Origin: Andreprevotia lacus DSM 23236
Lineage (GTDB): Bacteria > Pseudomonadota > Gammaproteobacteria > Burkholderiales > Chitinibacteraceae
Assembly: GCF_900176275.1 (NCBI RefSeq)
Contig: NZ_FWXD01000030.1
Location: 1 to 41,594 of the forward strand
Direction of reading: 5' to 3'
DNA: 41,594 bases
The notes under the pieces were generated by a model. The model made no database searches and was not told the origin of the DNA. It saw only the letters and a list, made by a program, of their open reading frames with translations. This document shows, piece after piece, positions 15,914-24,842 of this stretch. The translations under genes and the position numbers were made by a program. Within the stretch, counting starts at the first letter, position 1, and every line of letters starts with the position of its first letter.

Positions 15914-16807
15914 TCAGAACAGGAACAGCGTGGCCAGCCGGTCCACCAGCAGTGCGCCAAATAGCCAGCTCAGGTAGCGGATCGAGAAGAAGAACAGCGC
16001 GCGCGCAGCTTCGTCGCTGTAGTTGCGGTTGAGCTGCCAGGCGCGGGTGATGAAACCGCCATTCAGCCACAGCGCCGCCGCCAGATACAGCCAGCCCGAG
16101 CAGCTGAGTGCGAACGGGATCAGGGTGACGGCTGCCAGCACGAAGGTGTAGAGCAGGATGGACAGTCGGGTGAACTCGTTGCCGTGCGTGTTGGGCAGCA
16201 TGGGCAGGCCGGCCTTGGCGTAGTCCAGCTTGCGGTACAGCGCCAGCGCCCAGAAGTGCGGCGGCGTCCAGGTGTAGATGATCAGGAACAGCACGGTCGC
16301 CTCGGCCGTGACATGACCGCTGGCAGCGGCCCAGCCCAGTATCGGCGGCATGGCGCCAGCCGCGCCGCCGATCACGATGTTCTGCGGCGTGGCCGGCTTG
16401 AGCCAGCGTGTGTAGACCACCGCATAGCCAAAGCAGGTCGCCAGCGTCAGCCAGGTTGCCAGCGGGTTGGCGAACACCAGCAACAGCCAGGTGCCGCCCA
16501 AGGTGAGCGCACCGGCATAGACTGCGGCCTCGCGCGTGCCGACCACGCCGCGTACCAGCGGGCGTGCCTGCGTGCGGCGCATGTTGGCATCCTTGTCGCG
16601 CTCGAACAGGCAATTCATGGCTGCCGCGCCCATGGCGATCAGGCCGATGCCGACCAGCGCCAGGGTGAGTTGCGGCAGGTCATGCCATTGCGGTTGCGCC
16701 ATGGCGGCGCCGACCGCCGCGCAGAACACGATCAGCGAGACGACCTTGGGCTTGCCCAGCGCCCACAGGTCAGCGAGCGAGCGCGAGTTCAGGGCTAATG
16801 TTTGCAT
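15914..16807 (-). CDS. cyoE: Protoheme IX farnesyltransferase (heme O synthase)
   Basis: 297 residues from the ATG at 16807 (GGAG at suitable spacing); a nine-codon longer reading lacks support. A UbiA-family polytopic prenyltransferase with the first Asp-rich motif in NCLFERDKDANMRRTQARPL and the second loop near YTWTPPHFWALAL. It transfers farnesyl to heme B to make heme O. CtaA then oxidises heme O to heme A for the aa3 oxidase encoded upstream. The start overlaps the end of ctaA by 38 nt. Also called ctaB. Confidence 0.95.
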   Translation of the reverse strand: MQTLALNSRSLADLWALGKPKVVSLIVFCAAVGAAMAQPQWHDLPQLTLALVGIGLIAMGAAAMNCLFERDKDANMRRTQARPLVRGVVGTREAAVYAGALTLGGTWLLLVFANPLATWLTLATCFGYAVVYTRWLKPATPQNIVIGGAAGAMPPILGWAAASGHVTAEATVLFLIIYTWTPPHFWALALYRKLDYAKAGLPMLPNTHGNEFTRLSILLYTFVLAAVTLIPFALSCSGWLYLAAALWLNGGFITRAWQLNRNYSDEAARALFFFSIRYLSWLFGALLVDRLATLFLF

Positions 16808-17768
16808 GGGTCTTCTCCGAACGGGTGGAAGCAAGCAGTGCGGTTAGCAGGATGATCAGTGCACCAGCGCCGCCGTTGTGGGCCACAGCGGCCGGCATGG
16901 GCAGGCCGAATGCAACGTTGATGATGCCGAGGGACAGCTGGATGAACAGTGCGGCGCCCAGCAGCAGCGCCCAGCGCGGCTGGCTGCGGCGCAAGGACCA
17001 CGCCAGCGCGCCGACGATGGCCGTCACCAGCAACGCGCCAAGGCGGTGCAGCCAGTGGATGGCAGCGAGGTGGTTGATGGTGAGCGCCTGGCCATCGGCC
17101 GTCAGGCCCAGCTGTCTATCCGGGTGCAGTGCCTGCAGCAGGCCCTCGGGCGGGGCAAAACCGCCACGGCAGGCCGGGAAGCCATCGCAGGCCAGCGCGG
17201 CATAATTGCTGCTGACCCAGCCCCCCAGCACGATTTGTGCGGCAACGGCGGCCAGTGCCAGCCACACCCAGTTGCGCAGCGCCAGCGTTTGTTGCGGCAG
17301 GCTGGCGCGGCCGGCCAGCACGGTGATGCTGGCCAGCAGGGTCAGCCCGCCGACCAGATGCGCGGTGACGACGATGGGCATCAACTTCATGGTCACCGTC
17401 CACATGCCCAGCAGTGCCTGGAACACGATGACGGCCACCGGCGCCGCCAGAATGGCAGGGGCGATGTGCAGCTCCTTGCGCTTGCGTGTGGCGGCAATCA
17501 GTGTGCCCAGCAACAAGAACGACAGCCCGCCGACCGCATAGCGGTGGATCATTTCCTTCCAGCCCTTGCCGGGGTCGACATCGCCGCCGAAGTGTTTTTC
17601 GGCGTGGGCGATTTCATGATGCTCCTGCGGCGGCGTAATGCGGCCGTAGCAGCCCGGCCAGTCCGGGCAGCCCAGACCGGCATCGTTCAGCCGCACATAG
17701 GCGCCCAGCATGGCCAGGCAAAAGGTCCACGCCACGGTAAACCACAAGATGATACGGATGGCCTTCAT
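16770..17768 (-). CDS. ctaA: Heme A synthase (COX15/CtaA family)
   Basis: 332 residues from the ATG at 17768; longer readings run into the upstream gene. Eight TM helices in two similar four-helix halves. Each half has conserved His residues for heme: MIHRYAVGG and TAHLVGG in the first half, IHWLHRLGA and VAHNGGAG in the second. A Cys pair in the first loop (GLGCPDWPGCYG) and another in the second half (ALACDGFPACRG) are typical of the betaproteobacterial form. It hydroxylates the C8 methyl of heme O. The start shares one base with the upstream stop (TGATG), so expression is coupled. Confidence 0.95.
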   Translation of the reverse strand: MKAIRIILWFTVAWTFCLAMLGAYVRLNDAGLGCPDWPGCYGRITPPQEHHEIAHAEKHFGGDVDPGKGWKEMIHRYAVGGLSFLLLGTLIAATRKRKELHIAPAILAAPVAVIVFQALLGMWTVTMKLMPIVVTAHLVGGLTLLASITVLAGRASLPQQTLALRNWVWLALAAVAAQIVLGGWVSSNYAALACDGFPACRGGFAPPEGLLQALHPDRQLGLTADGQALTINHLAAIHWLHRLGALLVTAIVGALAWSLRRSQPRWALLLGAALFIQLSLGIINVAFGLPMPAAVAHNGGAGALIILLTALLASTRSEKTHANISPELALAR

Positions 17769-18256
17769 CAACCCAGCCCTTTGTTGTTCTTCAGCAGGCT
17801 GCCGATTTCCTTGATCACCTTGCGTTGACCCTCGACGTCGCCCAGCTGTGCGCTGGTGTAATAGGTGACGGCATTGCCGTGCGGGTCGACCAGATACAGG
17901 CCGGGTTTGTCCATGTGGGTGCTGGCTGGCAGTGCCGGCAATTGGGCATCGCCACAGCGGCCGCTGGTAGCGCGGCTGATGCGGTCGGTTTCCTGCCCCT
18001 GCGCCAGCCGCAGCTGCCGGCTGGCGACCAGCAGGCTCTGCCAGTCGTTGCCGCAATCGGCGCCCACCGTCACCAGCCGCCAGGTGGCGGCCTGCGGTGC
18101 GGCAGGCTGGGCGATCAGCTGGCCGAAGGTGCGACCACCGGCCGGGCGCCACCATTGATAAGCTGCCTGTGCGGCCAGGATGGGAATGGCGGCAATGGCA
18201 AACAGGCCCAGCAACACCAGTCGGCCATTCTTTTTGGGAGCTTGGGGGGCATTCAT
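17768..18256 (-). CDS. Membrane-anchored protein of the cox assembly operon, unknown function
   Basis: 162 residues from the ATG at 18256 (AGGAG, 8-nt spacing). One TM helix at about 13-32, then a periplasmic domain. The order ADCGNDWQSLLVASRQLRLAQ, a Cys, DKPGLYLVDPHGNAVTYY and a helical end recalls a thioredoxin-fold, SCO-like arrangement. It lacks the CxxxC copper motif, having only isolated Cys. Genes of this type lie between SURF1 and ctaA in many betaproteobacteria. A role in oxidase maturation is inferred from context. Confidence 0.65.
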   Translation of the reverse strand: MNAPQAPKKNGRLVLLGLFAIAAIPILAAQAAYQWWRPAGGRTFGQLIAQPAAPQAATWRLVTVGADCGNDWQSLLVASRQLRLAQGQETDRISRATSGRCGDAQLPALPASTHMDKPGLYLVDPHGNAVTYYTSAQLGDVEGQRKVIKEIGSLLKNNKGLG

Positions 18257-18969
18257 CGCGGAGCTCCTTGTTTGAGGCGGCGCAGCAACAGGAGGCCGCA
18301 CAGACTGCAGGCCCACCAGGTCAGCATGTAGCCGAGATGGCGGGCCACCTTGAAATCGGGTTTGGGCCAGTCACGCAGCAGGCCGTCGGCAGCGCCGTCG
18401 AGCTGGTGCGCATAGGCGATGGGGAGTGCGGTGCCGGCGAGCTGGGCTGCGCGCTCGGCGGTCAGGTTCTGCAGGCGGCGGCCCTGCGGCGGTGTCGGCC
18501 CCAGCTCGAAAAAGCGTGGCCAGCTCTGCGTTTCGATCTGCGGCACGGTAGCGGGGGCGGCGGGCGGTGTTTGCCCGTCGGCAATCCAGCCGCGGTTCAC
18601 CAGCACGATCTCGCCACTGACCAGCGCCAGCGGGGTGACGACTTCGCTGCCGGGCCGGCCTTCATGAAAACGCGGTGCGAGCTGAAAGGTCTTGTCGCCC
18701 AGCCAGCGGCCCTGCGGCTGCACACGTTGCCAGTCTGCGAGGGGGCCACCGTGCCATGTGCGCGGCGCCAGTTGCTGGCCGGCCGCATAGGCATCGGCCA
18801 GGCCTTGCTTGTAGTGCGCGCGATACGCCTGCCAGACACCCAGCAGCAAGGTCAGCCCGATCAGCGCGTAAAGAAACCACGGCTTCTTGATCTGGCTGCG
18901 GTGCAGCGTGCCCGTCGCTGTGCTAGCGTGTGACGATACTGTGACGCTGGAAGGAGAAGAACTGCCCAT
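18253..18969 (-). CDS. SURF1-family oxidase assembly protein
   Basis: 238 residues if started at the only in-frame ATG, 18969. No Shine-Dalgarno is visible and the ATG overlaps the start codon of the opposite-strand gene, so the real start may be a later non-ATG codon such as CTG at the sequence LHRSQIKK. Two TM helices bracket a periplasmic domain: about residues 28-45 and about 209-228. The SURF1 signatures are seen: GRWLGDKTFQLAPR, VNRGWI, and a C-terminal HLGYMLTWWACSL. It aids heme A insertion into CoxA. Its stop overlaps the next start (ATGA). Confidence 0.85.
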   Translation of the reverse strand: MGSSSPSSVTVSSHASTATGTLHRSQIKKPWFLYALIGLTLLLGVWQAYRAHYKQGLADAYAAGQQLAPRTWHGGPLADWQRVQPQGRWLGDKTFQLAPRFHEGRPGSEVVTPLALVSGEIVLVNRGWIADGQTPPAAPATVPQIETQSWPRFFELGPTPPQGRRLQNLTAERAAQLAGTALPIAYAHQLDGAADGLLRDWPKPDFKVARHLGYMLTWWACSLCGLLLLRRLKQGAPR

Positions 18970-19165
18970 GAAACTGCTCATCATCATCTTGCTGCTGATC
19001 GTACTTGCGGTGCTCGGTAGTGCACTGCTGCAGCTGGTGCGCGGCCCTTCGGGCTCGCCCAAGCTGGTCAGGGCACTGACCTGGCGTATCGGGCTGTCGA
19101 TTGCGATTTTCATTCTGCTGCTGCTGGCCGGCCACTTTGGCTGGATTACGCCGCACGGTCTCTGA
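18968..19165 (+). CDS. Twin-transmembrane protein (DUF2909-like)
   Basis: 65 residues, two hydrophobic helices (about 2-22 and 42-59) joined by a basic loop RGPSGSPKLVRALTWR. AAGGAGAAG lies upstream of the ATG. Small twin-TM proteins of this kind occur between coxC and SURF1 in betaproteobacterial oxidase loci. This one is on the strand opposite to the cox genes, and its start codon overlaps the presumed SURF1 start by two bases. Role unknown. Confidence 0.7.
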   Translation: MKLLIIILLLIVLAVLGSALLQLVRGPSGSPKLVRALTWRIGLSIAIFILLLLAGHFGWITPHGL

Positions 19166-19227
19166 AGATCGCCAACGCTGCTGGTACTGCGTTGCTGATG
19201 CGGCCGCTTGGCGCGGCCGCAATCACA

Positions 19228-20094
19228 TCACAGCCAGTAAACGAACACGAACAGGATCAGCCATACCACGTCGACGAAGTGCCAGTACCACGCGGCGGCT
19301 TCAAAGCCGAAGTGATGCTTGGGGGTGAAGTGCCCGCGCAGTGCACGGCCCAGCATGGTGATCAGCATGATGGTGCCCACCAGCACGTGCATGCCGTGGA
19401 AGCCGGTCAGCATGTAGAAGGTGGCGCCATAGGCTCCCGAGGCCAGATGCAGGCTCATTTCGGTCCATGCGTGGTGGTATTCGATGGCCTGCAGCGTGAG
19501 GAAGGACAAGCCCAGCAGCACGGTGATGGCGAGGCCGATCTTGAGGTGATCGCGCTTGCCCTCGACCAGCCCCCAGTGCGCCCAGGTCAACGTGGCGCCC
19601 GAGGTCAGCAGGATGGCAGTGTTGATGGCCGGCAGGCCGAATGCCTCCATCGGCTGGTAAGGGTCGACCTTGGGGCCGGTGCTGGTGGGCCATACGGCGT
19701 TGAAGTTGTGCCACAGCAGATCGTGCGTGTGCGAGAAAAAGCCGAGTTCGGGCACCGAGATCACGCGGGCGTAGAACAGCGCGCCAAAGAAGGCGGCAAA
19801 GAACATCACCTCGGAAAAGATGAACCAGCTCATGCCCCAGCGCAGCGAGTGATCGACCTGCGTGCCATACTGGCCGGCCTGCGCTTCGCGGATCACATCG
19901 CCAAACCAGCCGAAGATCATCCAGATCAGGATGGCGAAGCCGGTCAGCAGCACGTACTTGCCGGCGCCGACGTCATTCATCCAGAACGCGGCGCCCATGC
20001 CCATGCAGAACAGGGCAATGGAGCCGACGATGGGCCAGCGCGATGGCGCCGGCACGAAATAATGCGGGTCGTGGATCCCGTTTTCGACGTTCAT
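19228..20094 (-). CDS. coxC: Cytochrome c oxidase subunit III
   Basis: 288 residues with seven predicted TM helices. Conserved stretches such as SEVMFFAAFFGALFY, TGFHGMHVLVGTIML and the terminal AAWYWHFVDVVWLILFVFVYW identify the heme-copper oxidase subunit III family. GGAGG at 8-nt spacing precedes the ATG. It stabilises subunit I and its proton uptake. It lies five bases after the DUF2970 gene in the cox operon. Confidence 0.97.
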   Translation of the reverse strand: MNVENGIHDPHYFVPAPSRWPIVGSIALFCMGMGAAFWMNDVGAGKYVLLTGFAILIWMIFGWFGDVIREAQAGQYGTQVDHSLRWGMSWFIFSEVMFFAAFFGALFYARVISVPELGFFSHTHDLLWHNFNAVWPTSTGPKVDPYQPMEAFGLPAINTAILLTSGATLTWAHWGLVEGKRDHLKIGLAITVLLGLSFLTLQAIEYHHAWTEMSLHLASGAYGATFYMLTGFHGMHVLVGTIMLITMLGRALRGHFTPKHHFGFEAAAWYWHFVDVVWLILFVFVYWL

Positions 20095-20098
20095 TCCT

Positions 20099-20278
20099 CT
20101 AGCCTCCCTGGCTTGCCACCAGTGTTCGTACCAGCAACAGCACCAGTGCTACCAGCACCAGCGCACAGATCAGTCCGGCCGCGATGATCTGGCCGGGTTT
20201 GAGTTTGTTTCTTTCTGCGTCGTTACGCCCGCGTACGCCAAAAAACGCCGCCAGCACGGCGCGGATTGCCGCCATCAT
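20099..20278 (-). CDS. DUF2970 small membrane protein of the cox operon
   Basis: 59 residues, MMAAIRAVLAAFFGVRGRND and onward, with one C-terminal TM helix (GLICALVLVALVLLLV). The FFGVR motif, the Lys-Leu-Lys-Pro step before the helix and the length match the DUF2970 family found between ctaG and coxC in betaproteobacteria. Its ATG overlaps the ctaG stop (ATGA). Function unknown; presumably oxidase assembly. Confidence 0.75.
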   Translation of the reverse strand: MMAAIRAVLAAFFGVRGRNDAERNKLKPGQIIAAGLICALVLVALVLLLVRTLVASQGG

Positions 20279-20841
20279 GTCGGGTTGCCCCCGGTTTTTG
20301 CCATCTCGCCCTCCAGCCTGTGGAAGGTGTAGGACAGCGTGGCTGCGCCCAGCTCGTCGGGCAGCTTGGCCGCTACGGCCAGCACCACCGTGACTTCGCG
20401 TGCTTCATTGGGCGCCATGGTCATGGCGTTGAAGCAGAAGCATTCGAGCTTGCTCAGGTAGCCGGCCGAGCGCGGGGGCGCAAAGCTGGGCACCGCACGG
20501 ATGACCATGGACTGGTCGCTGGTGTTGGTGACGCGGAACTTCGCCTTCACCAGCTTGCCCGGCCGTGCCGCGACGATGGGTTCGAGTGCTTCCACCGTCA
20601 GCGGCAGGCCATCGGCCACGTTGGTATCGAATTCCAGCCGTAGCGCTGCCGCATTCACATCGGCCAGCTCGGGTCGCGCCCGGTCGAGGCCCAGGAACTG
20701 GCAGAAGCGGCCGTACATCGGCGCCATGGCGTAGCCAAAGCCGAACATCAGCGCTGCAGCCAGGCCCAGCTTGAGCGCCAGCCGTTTGTTGGCGCCGCTG
20801 CGGTCTGGCCGGCCGGCTGGTTGCTGTGCAAGCGTGCTCAT
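20275..20841 (-). CDS. ctaG: Cytochrome c oxidase assembly protein CtaG (Cox11)
   Basis: 188 residues. One TM helix at about 23-42, then a periplasmic beta-sandwich. The copper-binding CFCF motif is present in KLECFCFN, and MAPMYGRFCQFLG near the membrane contains the other conserved Cys. It delivers copper to the CuB site of CoxA. It sits between the small assembly protein and DUF2970, as expected. Confidence 0.95.
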   Translation of the reverse strand: MSTLAQQPAGRPDRSGANKRLALKLGLAAALMFGFGYAMAPMYGRFCQFLGLDRARPELADVNAAALRLEFDTNVADGLPLTVEALEPIVAARPGKLVKAKFRVTNTSDQSMVIRAVPSFAPPRSAGYLSKLECFCFNAMTMAPNEAREVTVVLAVAAKLPDELGAATLSYTFHRLEGEMAKTGGNPT

Positions 20842-20845
20842 GGCA

Positions 20846-20941
20846 TCAACCCGCCTGGCCAGCCTGCTTGACGATGACGGCCACGAAAAAACCGATGGCG
20901 ATCAGGGCCAGCACCAGTGCGGTCTTGGCGTTCTTGCTCAT
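20846..20941 (-). CDS. Cytochrome oxidase small assembly protein (31 aa)
   Basis: 31 residues, MSKNAKTALVLALIAIGFFV and a short basic end, with one TM helix. It starts one base after the coxA stop (TGAGATG), so it is translationally coupled. Very small single-helix proteins at this position, between coxA and ctaG, are annotated in betaproteobacteria as small oxidase assembly proteins. Confidence 0.65.
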   Translation of the reverse strand: MSKNAKTALVLALIAIGFFVAVIVKQAGQAG

Positions 20942-20942
20942 C

Positions 20943-22607
20943 TCAGTGCTCCAGCGCCTGGGCCACCAGGCCCTTCTTCACCAGCGCTTCGTCTGGCGGG
21001 CTTTCCCAGGTGTGGTGCGGCGCCGGCGACGGCACTTCCCATTCCAGCGTATGGGCGTCCCACGGGTTGGCCGGCGCCTTGCCCACGCCACCACGGATGG
21101 TATGGATCACGTTATAGAGGAAGAACAGCTGACCGAGGCCGAAGCAGAACGCACCCACCGAGGCCACGCTGTTGAAGTCGGTGTATTGCAGCGGGTAATC
21201 CGGAATCCGGCGCGGCATGCCGGCCAGCCCCAGGAAGTGCATCGGGAAGAAGGTGACGTTGAACCAGACCATGGACCACCAGAAGTGGAACTTGCCCGCT
21301 TTCTCGCTGTACATGTTGCCGGTCCACTTCGGCAGCCAGTAATAGACTGCGGCGAACAGGCTGAACAGCGCGCCGGCCACCAGCACGTAGTGGAAGTGCG
21401 CCACCACGTAGTAGGTATCCTGCATTTCGGTATCGATGGGGGCGATGGACAGCACCAGACCCGAGAAACCGCCGACGGTGAACAGACAGACAAAGCCGAT
21501 GGCGAACAGCATCGGGGTTTCGAAGCTCATCGAGCCCTGCCACATGGTGGCGATCCAGTTGAACACCTTCACACCGGTCGGCACCGCGATCAGCATGGTC
21601 ATGAACATGAAGAACAGCTGCGTGGTGGCCGGCATGCCCACGGCGAACATGTGGTGGCCCCAAACCATGAAGGACAGGATGGCGATCGACGCGGTGGCAT
21701 ACACCATCGACACGTAGCCAAACAGCGGCTTGCGCGAAAAGGTGGGGATGATCTGGCTGACGATGCCGAAGGCTGGCAGCGCCATGATGTAAACCTCGGG
21801 GTGACCGAAGAACCAGAAGATGTGCTGGAACAGCACCGGGTCACCACCGCCTGCCGCCTTGAAGAAATGCGTGCCGAAGTGGCGGTCGGTCAGCAGCATG
21901 GTGACTGCGCCGGCCAGCACCGGGGCTACCGCGATCAGCAGGTAGGCCGTCACCAGCGAGGTCCAGGCGAACATCGGCATCTTCAGCAAGGTCATGCCCG
22001 GTGCGCGCATGTTCAGGATGGTGGTGACGATGTTGATCGAGCCCATGATGGAGCTGATGCCGAGCAGGTGGATCGCAAAAATCGCGAAGTCCATGCCCAT
22101 GCCGCCCTGGATGGACAGTGGCGGATACAGTGTCCAGCCGCCCGCTGCCGCGCCACCCGGCACGAACAGCGAGATGATCAGCAGCAGTGCTGCCGGTGGC
22201 AGCAGCCAGAAGCTCCAGTTGTTCATGCGTGCGAACGCCATGTCGGGCGCACCCAGCATCAGCGGCAGCATCCAGTTCGCCAGGCCGGTAAAGGCCGGCA
22301 TGATGGCGCCGAACACCATGATCACGCCGTGCAGCGTGGTCAGCTGGTTGAAGAACTCCGGTTGCCAGAACTGCAGGCCGGGGTGGAACAACTCGGCGCG
22401 GATGCCCAGCGCCATGGTGCCGCCGGTGATGAACATCGTGAAGGCAAACCACAGGTACAGGGTGCCGATGTCCTTGTGGTTGGTGGCATACACCCAGCGG
22501 CGCCAGCCGGTGCTCGCGTGATGGCCATGATCGTGGTCGTGCCCGTGATCATGGCCGTGCTCGTCGGCGTGGCCGGCCGGGTTCAGGGTTTCGGTCGCTG
22601 CGGACAT
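20943..22607 (-). CDS. coxA: Cytochrome c oxidase subunit I
   Basis: 554 residues with twelve TM helices. The heme-copper ligands are visible: the first helix-II His in HGVIMVFG, the CuB His-Tyr region [11 protein letters not shown], the CuB His pair ([10 protein letters not shown]) and the heme His pair in VAHFHYVLV. The K-channel and cross-linked Tyr context identify an A-type oxidase. The N-terminus has an unusual His/Asp/Gly-rich stretch (residues 13-30) before the first helix. It reduces O2 to water with proton pumping, using heme A and CuB. Confidence 0.98.
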   Translation of the reverse strand: MSAATETLNPAGHADEHGHDHGHDHDHGHHASTGWRRWVYATNHKDIGTLYLWFAFTMFITGGTMALGIRAELFHPGLQFWQPEFFNQLTTLHGVIMVFGAIMPAFTGLANWMLPLMLGAPDMAFARMNNWSFWLLPPAALLLIISLFVPGGAAAGGWTLYPPLSIQGGMGMDFAIFAIHLLGISSIMGSINIVTTILNMRAPGMTLLKMPMFAWTSLVTAYLLIAVAPVLAGAVTMLLTDRHFGTHFFKAAGGGDPVLFQHIFWFFGHPEVYIMALPAFGIVSQIIPTFSRKPLFGYVSMVYATASIAILSFMVWGHHMFAVGMPATTQLFFMFMTMLIAVPTGVKVFNWIATMWQGSMSFETPMLFAIGFVCLFTVGGFSGLVLSIAPIDTEMQDTYYVVAHFHYVLVAGALFSLFAAVYYWLPKWTGNMYSEKAGKFHFWWSMVWFNVTFFPMHFLGLAGMPRRIPDYPLQYTDFNSVASVGAFCFGLGQLFFLYNVIHTIRGGVGKAPANPWDAHTLEWEVPSPAPHHTWESPPDEALVKKGLVAQALEH

Positions 22608-22622
22608 TGTTTGTGGTCTCCC

Positions 22623-23729
22623 TTACTTGCGCGCGGCTTTGACATCCTTCGGCAGGACGAAGTCACCCGTCTTGTTGCCGAAGCTGTTGCGTTCATAGGT
22701 GATGACGGCGGCGATCTCGGTGTCGGTCAGCCCGGCCCACGACGGCATCGCGTTCTTGCCGGTCAGCACGATGTGGACGTGACCTTCCTTGGGACCGGTG
22801 GCGATCTTGGAGCCAGCCAGCGCCGGGAACGGGCCGCCACCCTTGCCGTCTGCCTTGTGGCAGGCCACGCAGTTGGCTTCGTACACCTTCTGGCCACGGG
22901 CGATCAGCTCGTCGCGGGTCCAGGTCTTGTTCGGATCGTCCGCAGCAGCTTTGGCTTCGGCCTGCTTCTTGCCAAGCCATGTCTTGTAGTCATCCTTGCT
23001 GACCACCTTGACCACGATGGGCATGAAGCCATGATCGCGGCCGCACAGTTCCGAGCACTGGCCACGGAATATGCCGGTGCGCTCGGCCTTGAACCAGGTA
23101 TCGCGGATGAAGCCCGGAATCGCATCCTGCTTCACACCGAATGCCGGCATGGCCCAGGAGTGGATCACGTCGTTACTGGTGGTGAGGATGCGCACCTTGG
23201 TATCCACGGGGACAACCAGCGGCTCGTCGACCTCAAGCAGGTAGTGCTCGCCCTTGGCGTCGCCGGCCGACTTGTAGTTCTCGATCTGGCTGCGCGGTGT
23301 GACCAGCTTGGACTTGTAGCCAAAGCCGCTGTCCAGATAGTCGTAACCCCAGAACCACTGGTAGCCGGTGGCCTTGATGGTCAGCGTGGCATCGTGGCTG
23401 TCCTTCTGCGCCAGTACTACCTTGGCGGCCGGCCAGGCCATCACCACAAGGATGAGCGCCGGGATCAGCGTCCAGGCGACTTCGACAGCGGTGTTTTCGT
23501 GAAAGGGCTTCGCGTTGTGCCCGAGCGAGCGACGATGCTTGAAGATGGCGTAGAACATCACGCCGAATACCAGGCAGAAAATCACCAGGATCACGACCAT
23601 GAGCCAGCTGTGCAGGTCGTGGATGTCCTGCGCGATACTCGTCTGCGCCGGCTGGAAATCGAACCTGCTGTCAGCACAGGCCCATGAAGAAAACAGGGCC
23701 AACAAGCCCCCACTACGCCAAACACGCAT
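22623..23729 (-). CDS. coxB: Cytochrome c oxidase subunit II with fused cytochrome c domain
   Basis: 368 residues. A signal peptide and two TM helices (about 42-62 and 85-105) lead to a periplasmic cupredoxin domain with the CuA ligands in GQCSELCGRDHGFM. A C-terminal class I cytochrome c domain (about 270-345) carries the heme site CVACHK and a distal Met in AMPSW. This is the caa3-type fusion common in beta- and gammaproteobacteria. It accepts electrons from cytochrome c. GGGAGG at 7-nt spacing supports the start. It is the first gene of the cox operon. Confidence 0.97.
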   Translation of the reverse strand: MRVWRSGGLLALFSSWACADSRFDFQPAQTSIAQDIHDLHSWLMVVILVIFCLVFGVMFYAIFKHRRSLGHNAKPFHENTAVEVAWTLIPALILVVMAWPAAKVVLAQKDSHDATLTIKATGYQWFWGYDYLDSGFGYKSKLVTPRSQIENYKSAGDAKGEHYLLEVDEPLVVPVDTKVRILTTSNDVIHSWAMPAFGVKQDAIPGFIRDTWFKAERTGIFRGQCSELCGRDHGFMPIVVKVVSKDDYKTWLGKKQAEAKAAADDPNKTWTRDELIARGQKVYEANCVACHKADGKGGGPFPALAGSKIATGPKEGHVHIVLTGKNAMPSWAGLTDTEIAAVITYERNSFGNKTGDFVLPKDVKAARK

Positions 23730-23921
23730 CCATGCACCTCCCAGTGTTTACATGGCGTCGGCTCGCGCTTGTGAATGCTTGCTGCACGCGGCCGGCGTCT
23801 ATCTGACAAAGGGGGGTGGCAGGCACGCAGACAGATGTCTGGCCCGAGGCGCCCCCTTATGCTTTCTTATCAAGCTAGCAAAAAAACAGCGAATAGCAAT
23901 CTTGCACTGCACAAATTTGGC

Positions 23922-23964
23922 TTGACAAACGCCGTCTGTCGGATTTTGGTGCAGTAGTGCACCA
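23922..23964 (+). promoter_or_regulatory. Promoter -35 and overlapping palindrome upstream of the DUF2189 gene
   Basis: TTGACA at 23922-23927 is a perfect -35, but the bases 17-18 nt later (TTTGGT) are a poor -10. That spot overlaps a perfect 7-bp inverted repeat, TGGTGCA-GTAG-TGCACCA (23947-23964). The arrangement suggests an operator or activator-dependent promoter. It could also be a cox-side regulatory element, since coxB diverges from here. Confidence 0.4.
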
Positions 23965-24026
23965 GATTGGACTACAAAATCACAACGTACTGCAAGTTGC
24001 GTCTACTCGAAATGGGGAGGGGAATC

Positions 24027-24794
24027 ATGGATTTACATCTGGATACGCTGGACCGGCATTTCAGTCTGCCCAAAACCGGCAAGGTTGAAATGATGCGTCC
24101 GTTCAGCTGGCTGCGCCGTGGCGCGGCCGATTTTATGGCCCACCCGTTGCCCAGTCTTGGTTACGGCATTCTGACCGTGCTGACAGGTTGGCTGGTGCTG
24201 CTGGTGGCGGCAAGCTACGTCTACCTGTCCACGTTCTCGGTCACGGGCTATCTATTGCTTGCGCCGCTATGTGCGGCGGGCATTTACGAGCTGACCAGCG
24301 AGCGCGAAGAGGGGCGCGAAACGTCGTTTGCGCAGTCGATACACGACCTGATGAAGAACTTCGGTCAGCTCGCTTTCATGGGGGCCATTCTGGGCATGAT
24401 CGCCATCGCCTGGGAGCGTGTTTCGGCCATTCTGTTCGCCCTTTTTTATGGCGGCGAGGCCGTCACCATGGATGGTTTCATCCACGCGCTGACGGGTGAA
24501 TATGCGCTGTTTACCGTGGCCTGGTTCATCGGCGGACTGGTGCTTGCATGTGTTGTATTTGCGCTCACTGCCGTGTCGATTCCCATGCTGGCCGACCGCG
24601 AAGTGGACGTCATCACCGCCATGATGACCAGTGTGCGCGTGGTGGCAGAAAACCTGCCGGCCATGCTGCTGTGGGCTGCCACCATCGTGGTGCTGACCGT
24701 CATCGGCTTTGCCACCTTCCTGGTGGGCTTCGCGGTGATCTTCCCCATCTTGGGCCATGCCACCTGGATCGCCTACAAAGACCTCGTGAAGTAA
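24027..24794 (+). CDS. DUF2189 integral membrane protein
   Basis: 255 residues from the ATG at 24027 (GGGGAGGGG just upstream); a reading from 23967 has no Shine-Dalgarno. Six hydrophobic segments, with conserved-looking stretches GAADFMAHPLPSLGYGIL, the region around LLLAPLCAAGIYELTSERE, and SIPMLADREVDVITAM. These match the DUF2189 family of unknown function. It is divergent from coxB, with a 297-bp shared upstream region, which hints at a respiratory link without proving one. Confidence 0.75.
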   Translation: MDLHLDTLDRHFSLPKTGKVEMMRPFSWLRRGAADFMAHPLPSLGYGILTVLTGWLVLLVAASYVYLSTFSVTGYLLLAPLCAAGIYELTSEREEGRETSFAQSIHDLMKNFGQLAFMGAILGMIAIAWERVSAILFALFYGGEAVTMDGFIHALTGEYALFTVAWFIGGLVLACVVFALTAVSIPMLADREVDVITAMMTSVRVVAENLPAMLLWAATIVVLTVIGFATFLVGFAVIFPILGHATWIAYKDLVK

Positions 24795-24810
24795 GCGTGT
24801 TACCGAAAGA

Positions 24811-24842
24811 TGTCGGCAGGGCTTGACGAGTGCCTGCCGACA
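24811..24842. repeat. 10-bp perfect inverted repeat around the tRNA promoter -35
   Basis: TGTCGGCAGG (24811-24820) and CCTGCCGACA (24833-24842) are exact complements separated by 12 nt. The -35 of the tRNA promoter lies in the loop. There is no U-tract, so it is not a typical intrinsic terminator for the upstream gene. Confidence 0.7.

Noticed and set aside
20826-23687. 953-codon open frame on the plus strand opposite coxA and coxB
   Set aside because: Antisense shadow of two highly conserved genes; His/Arg/Gly-rich translation without domains.
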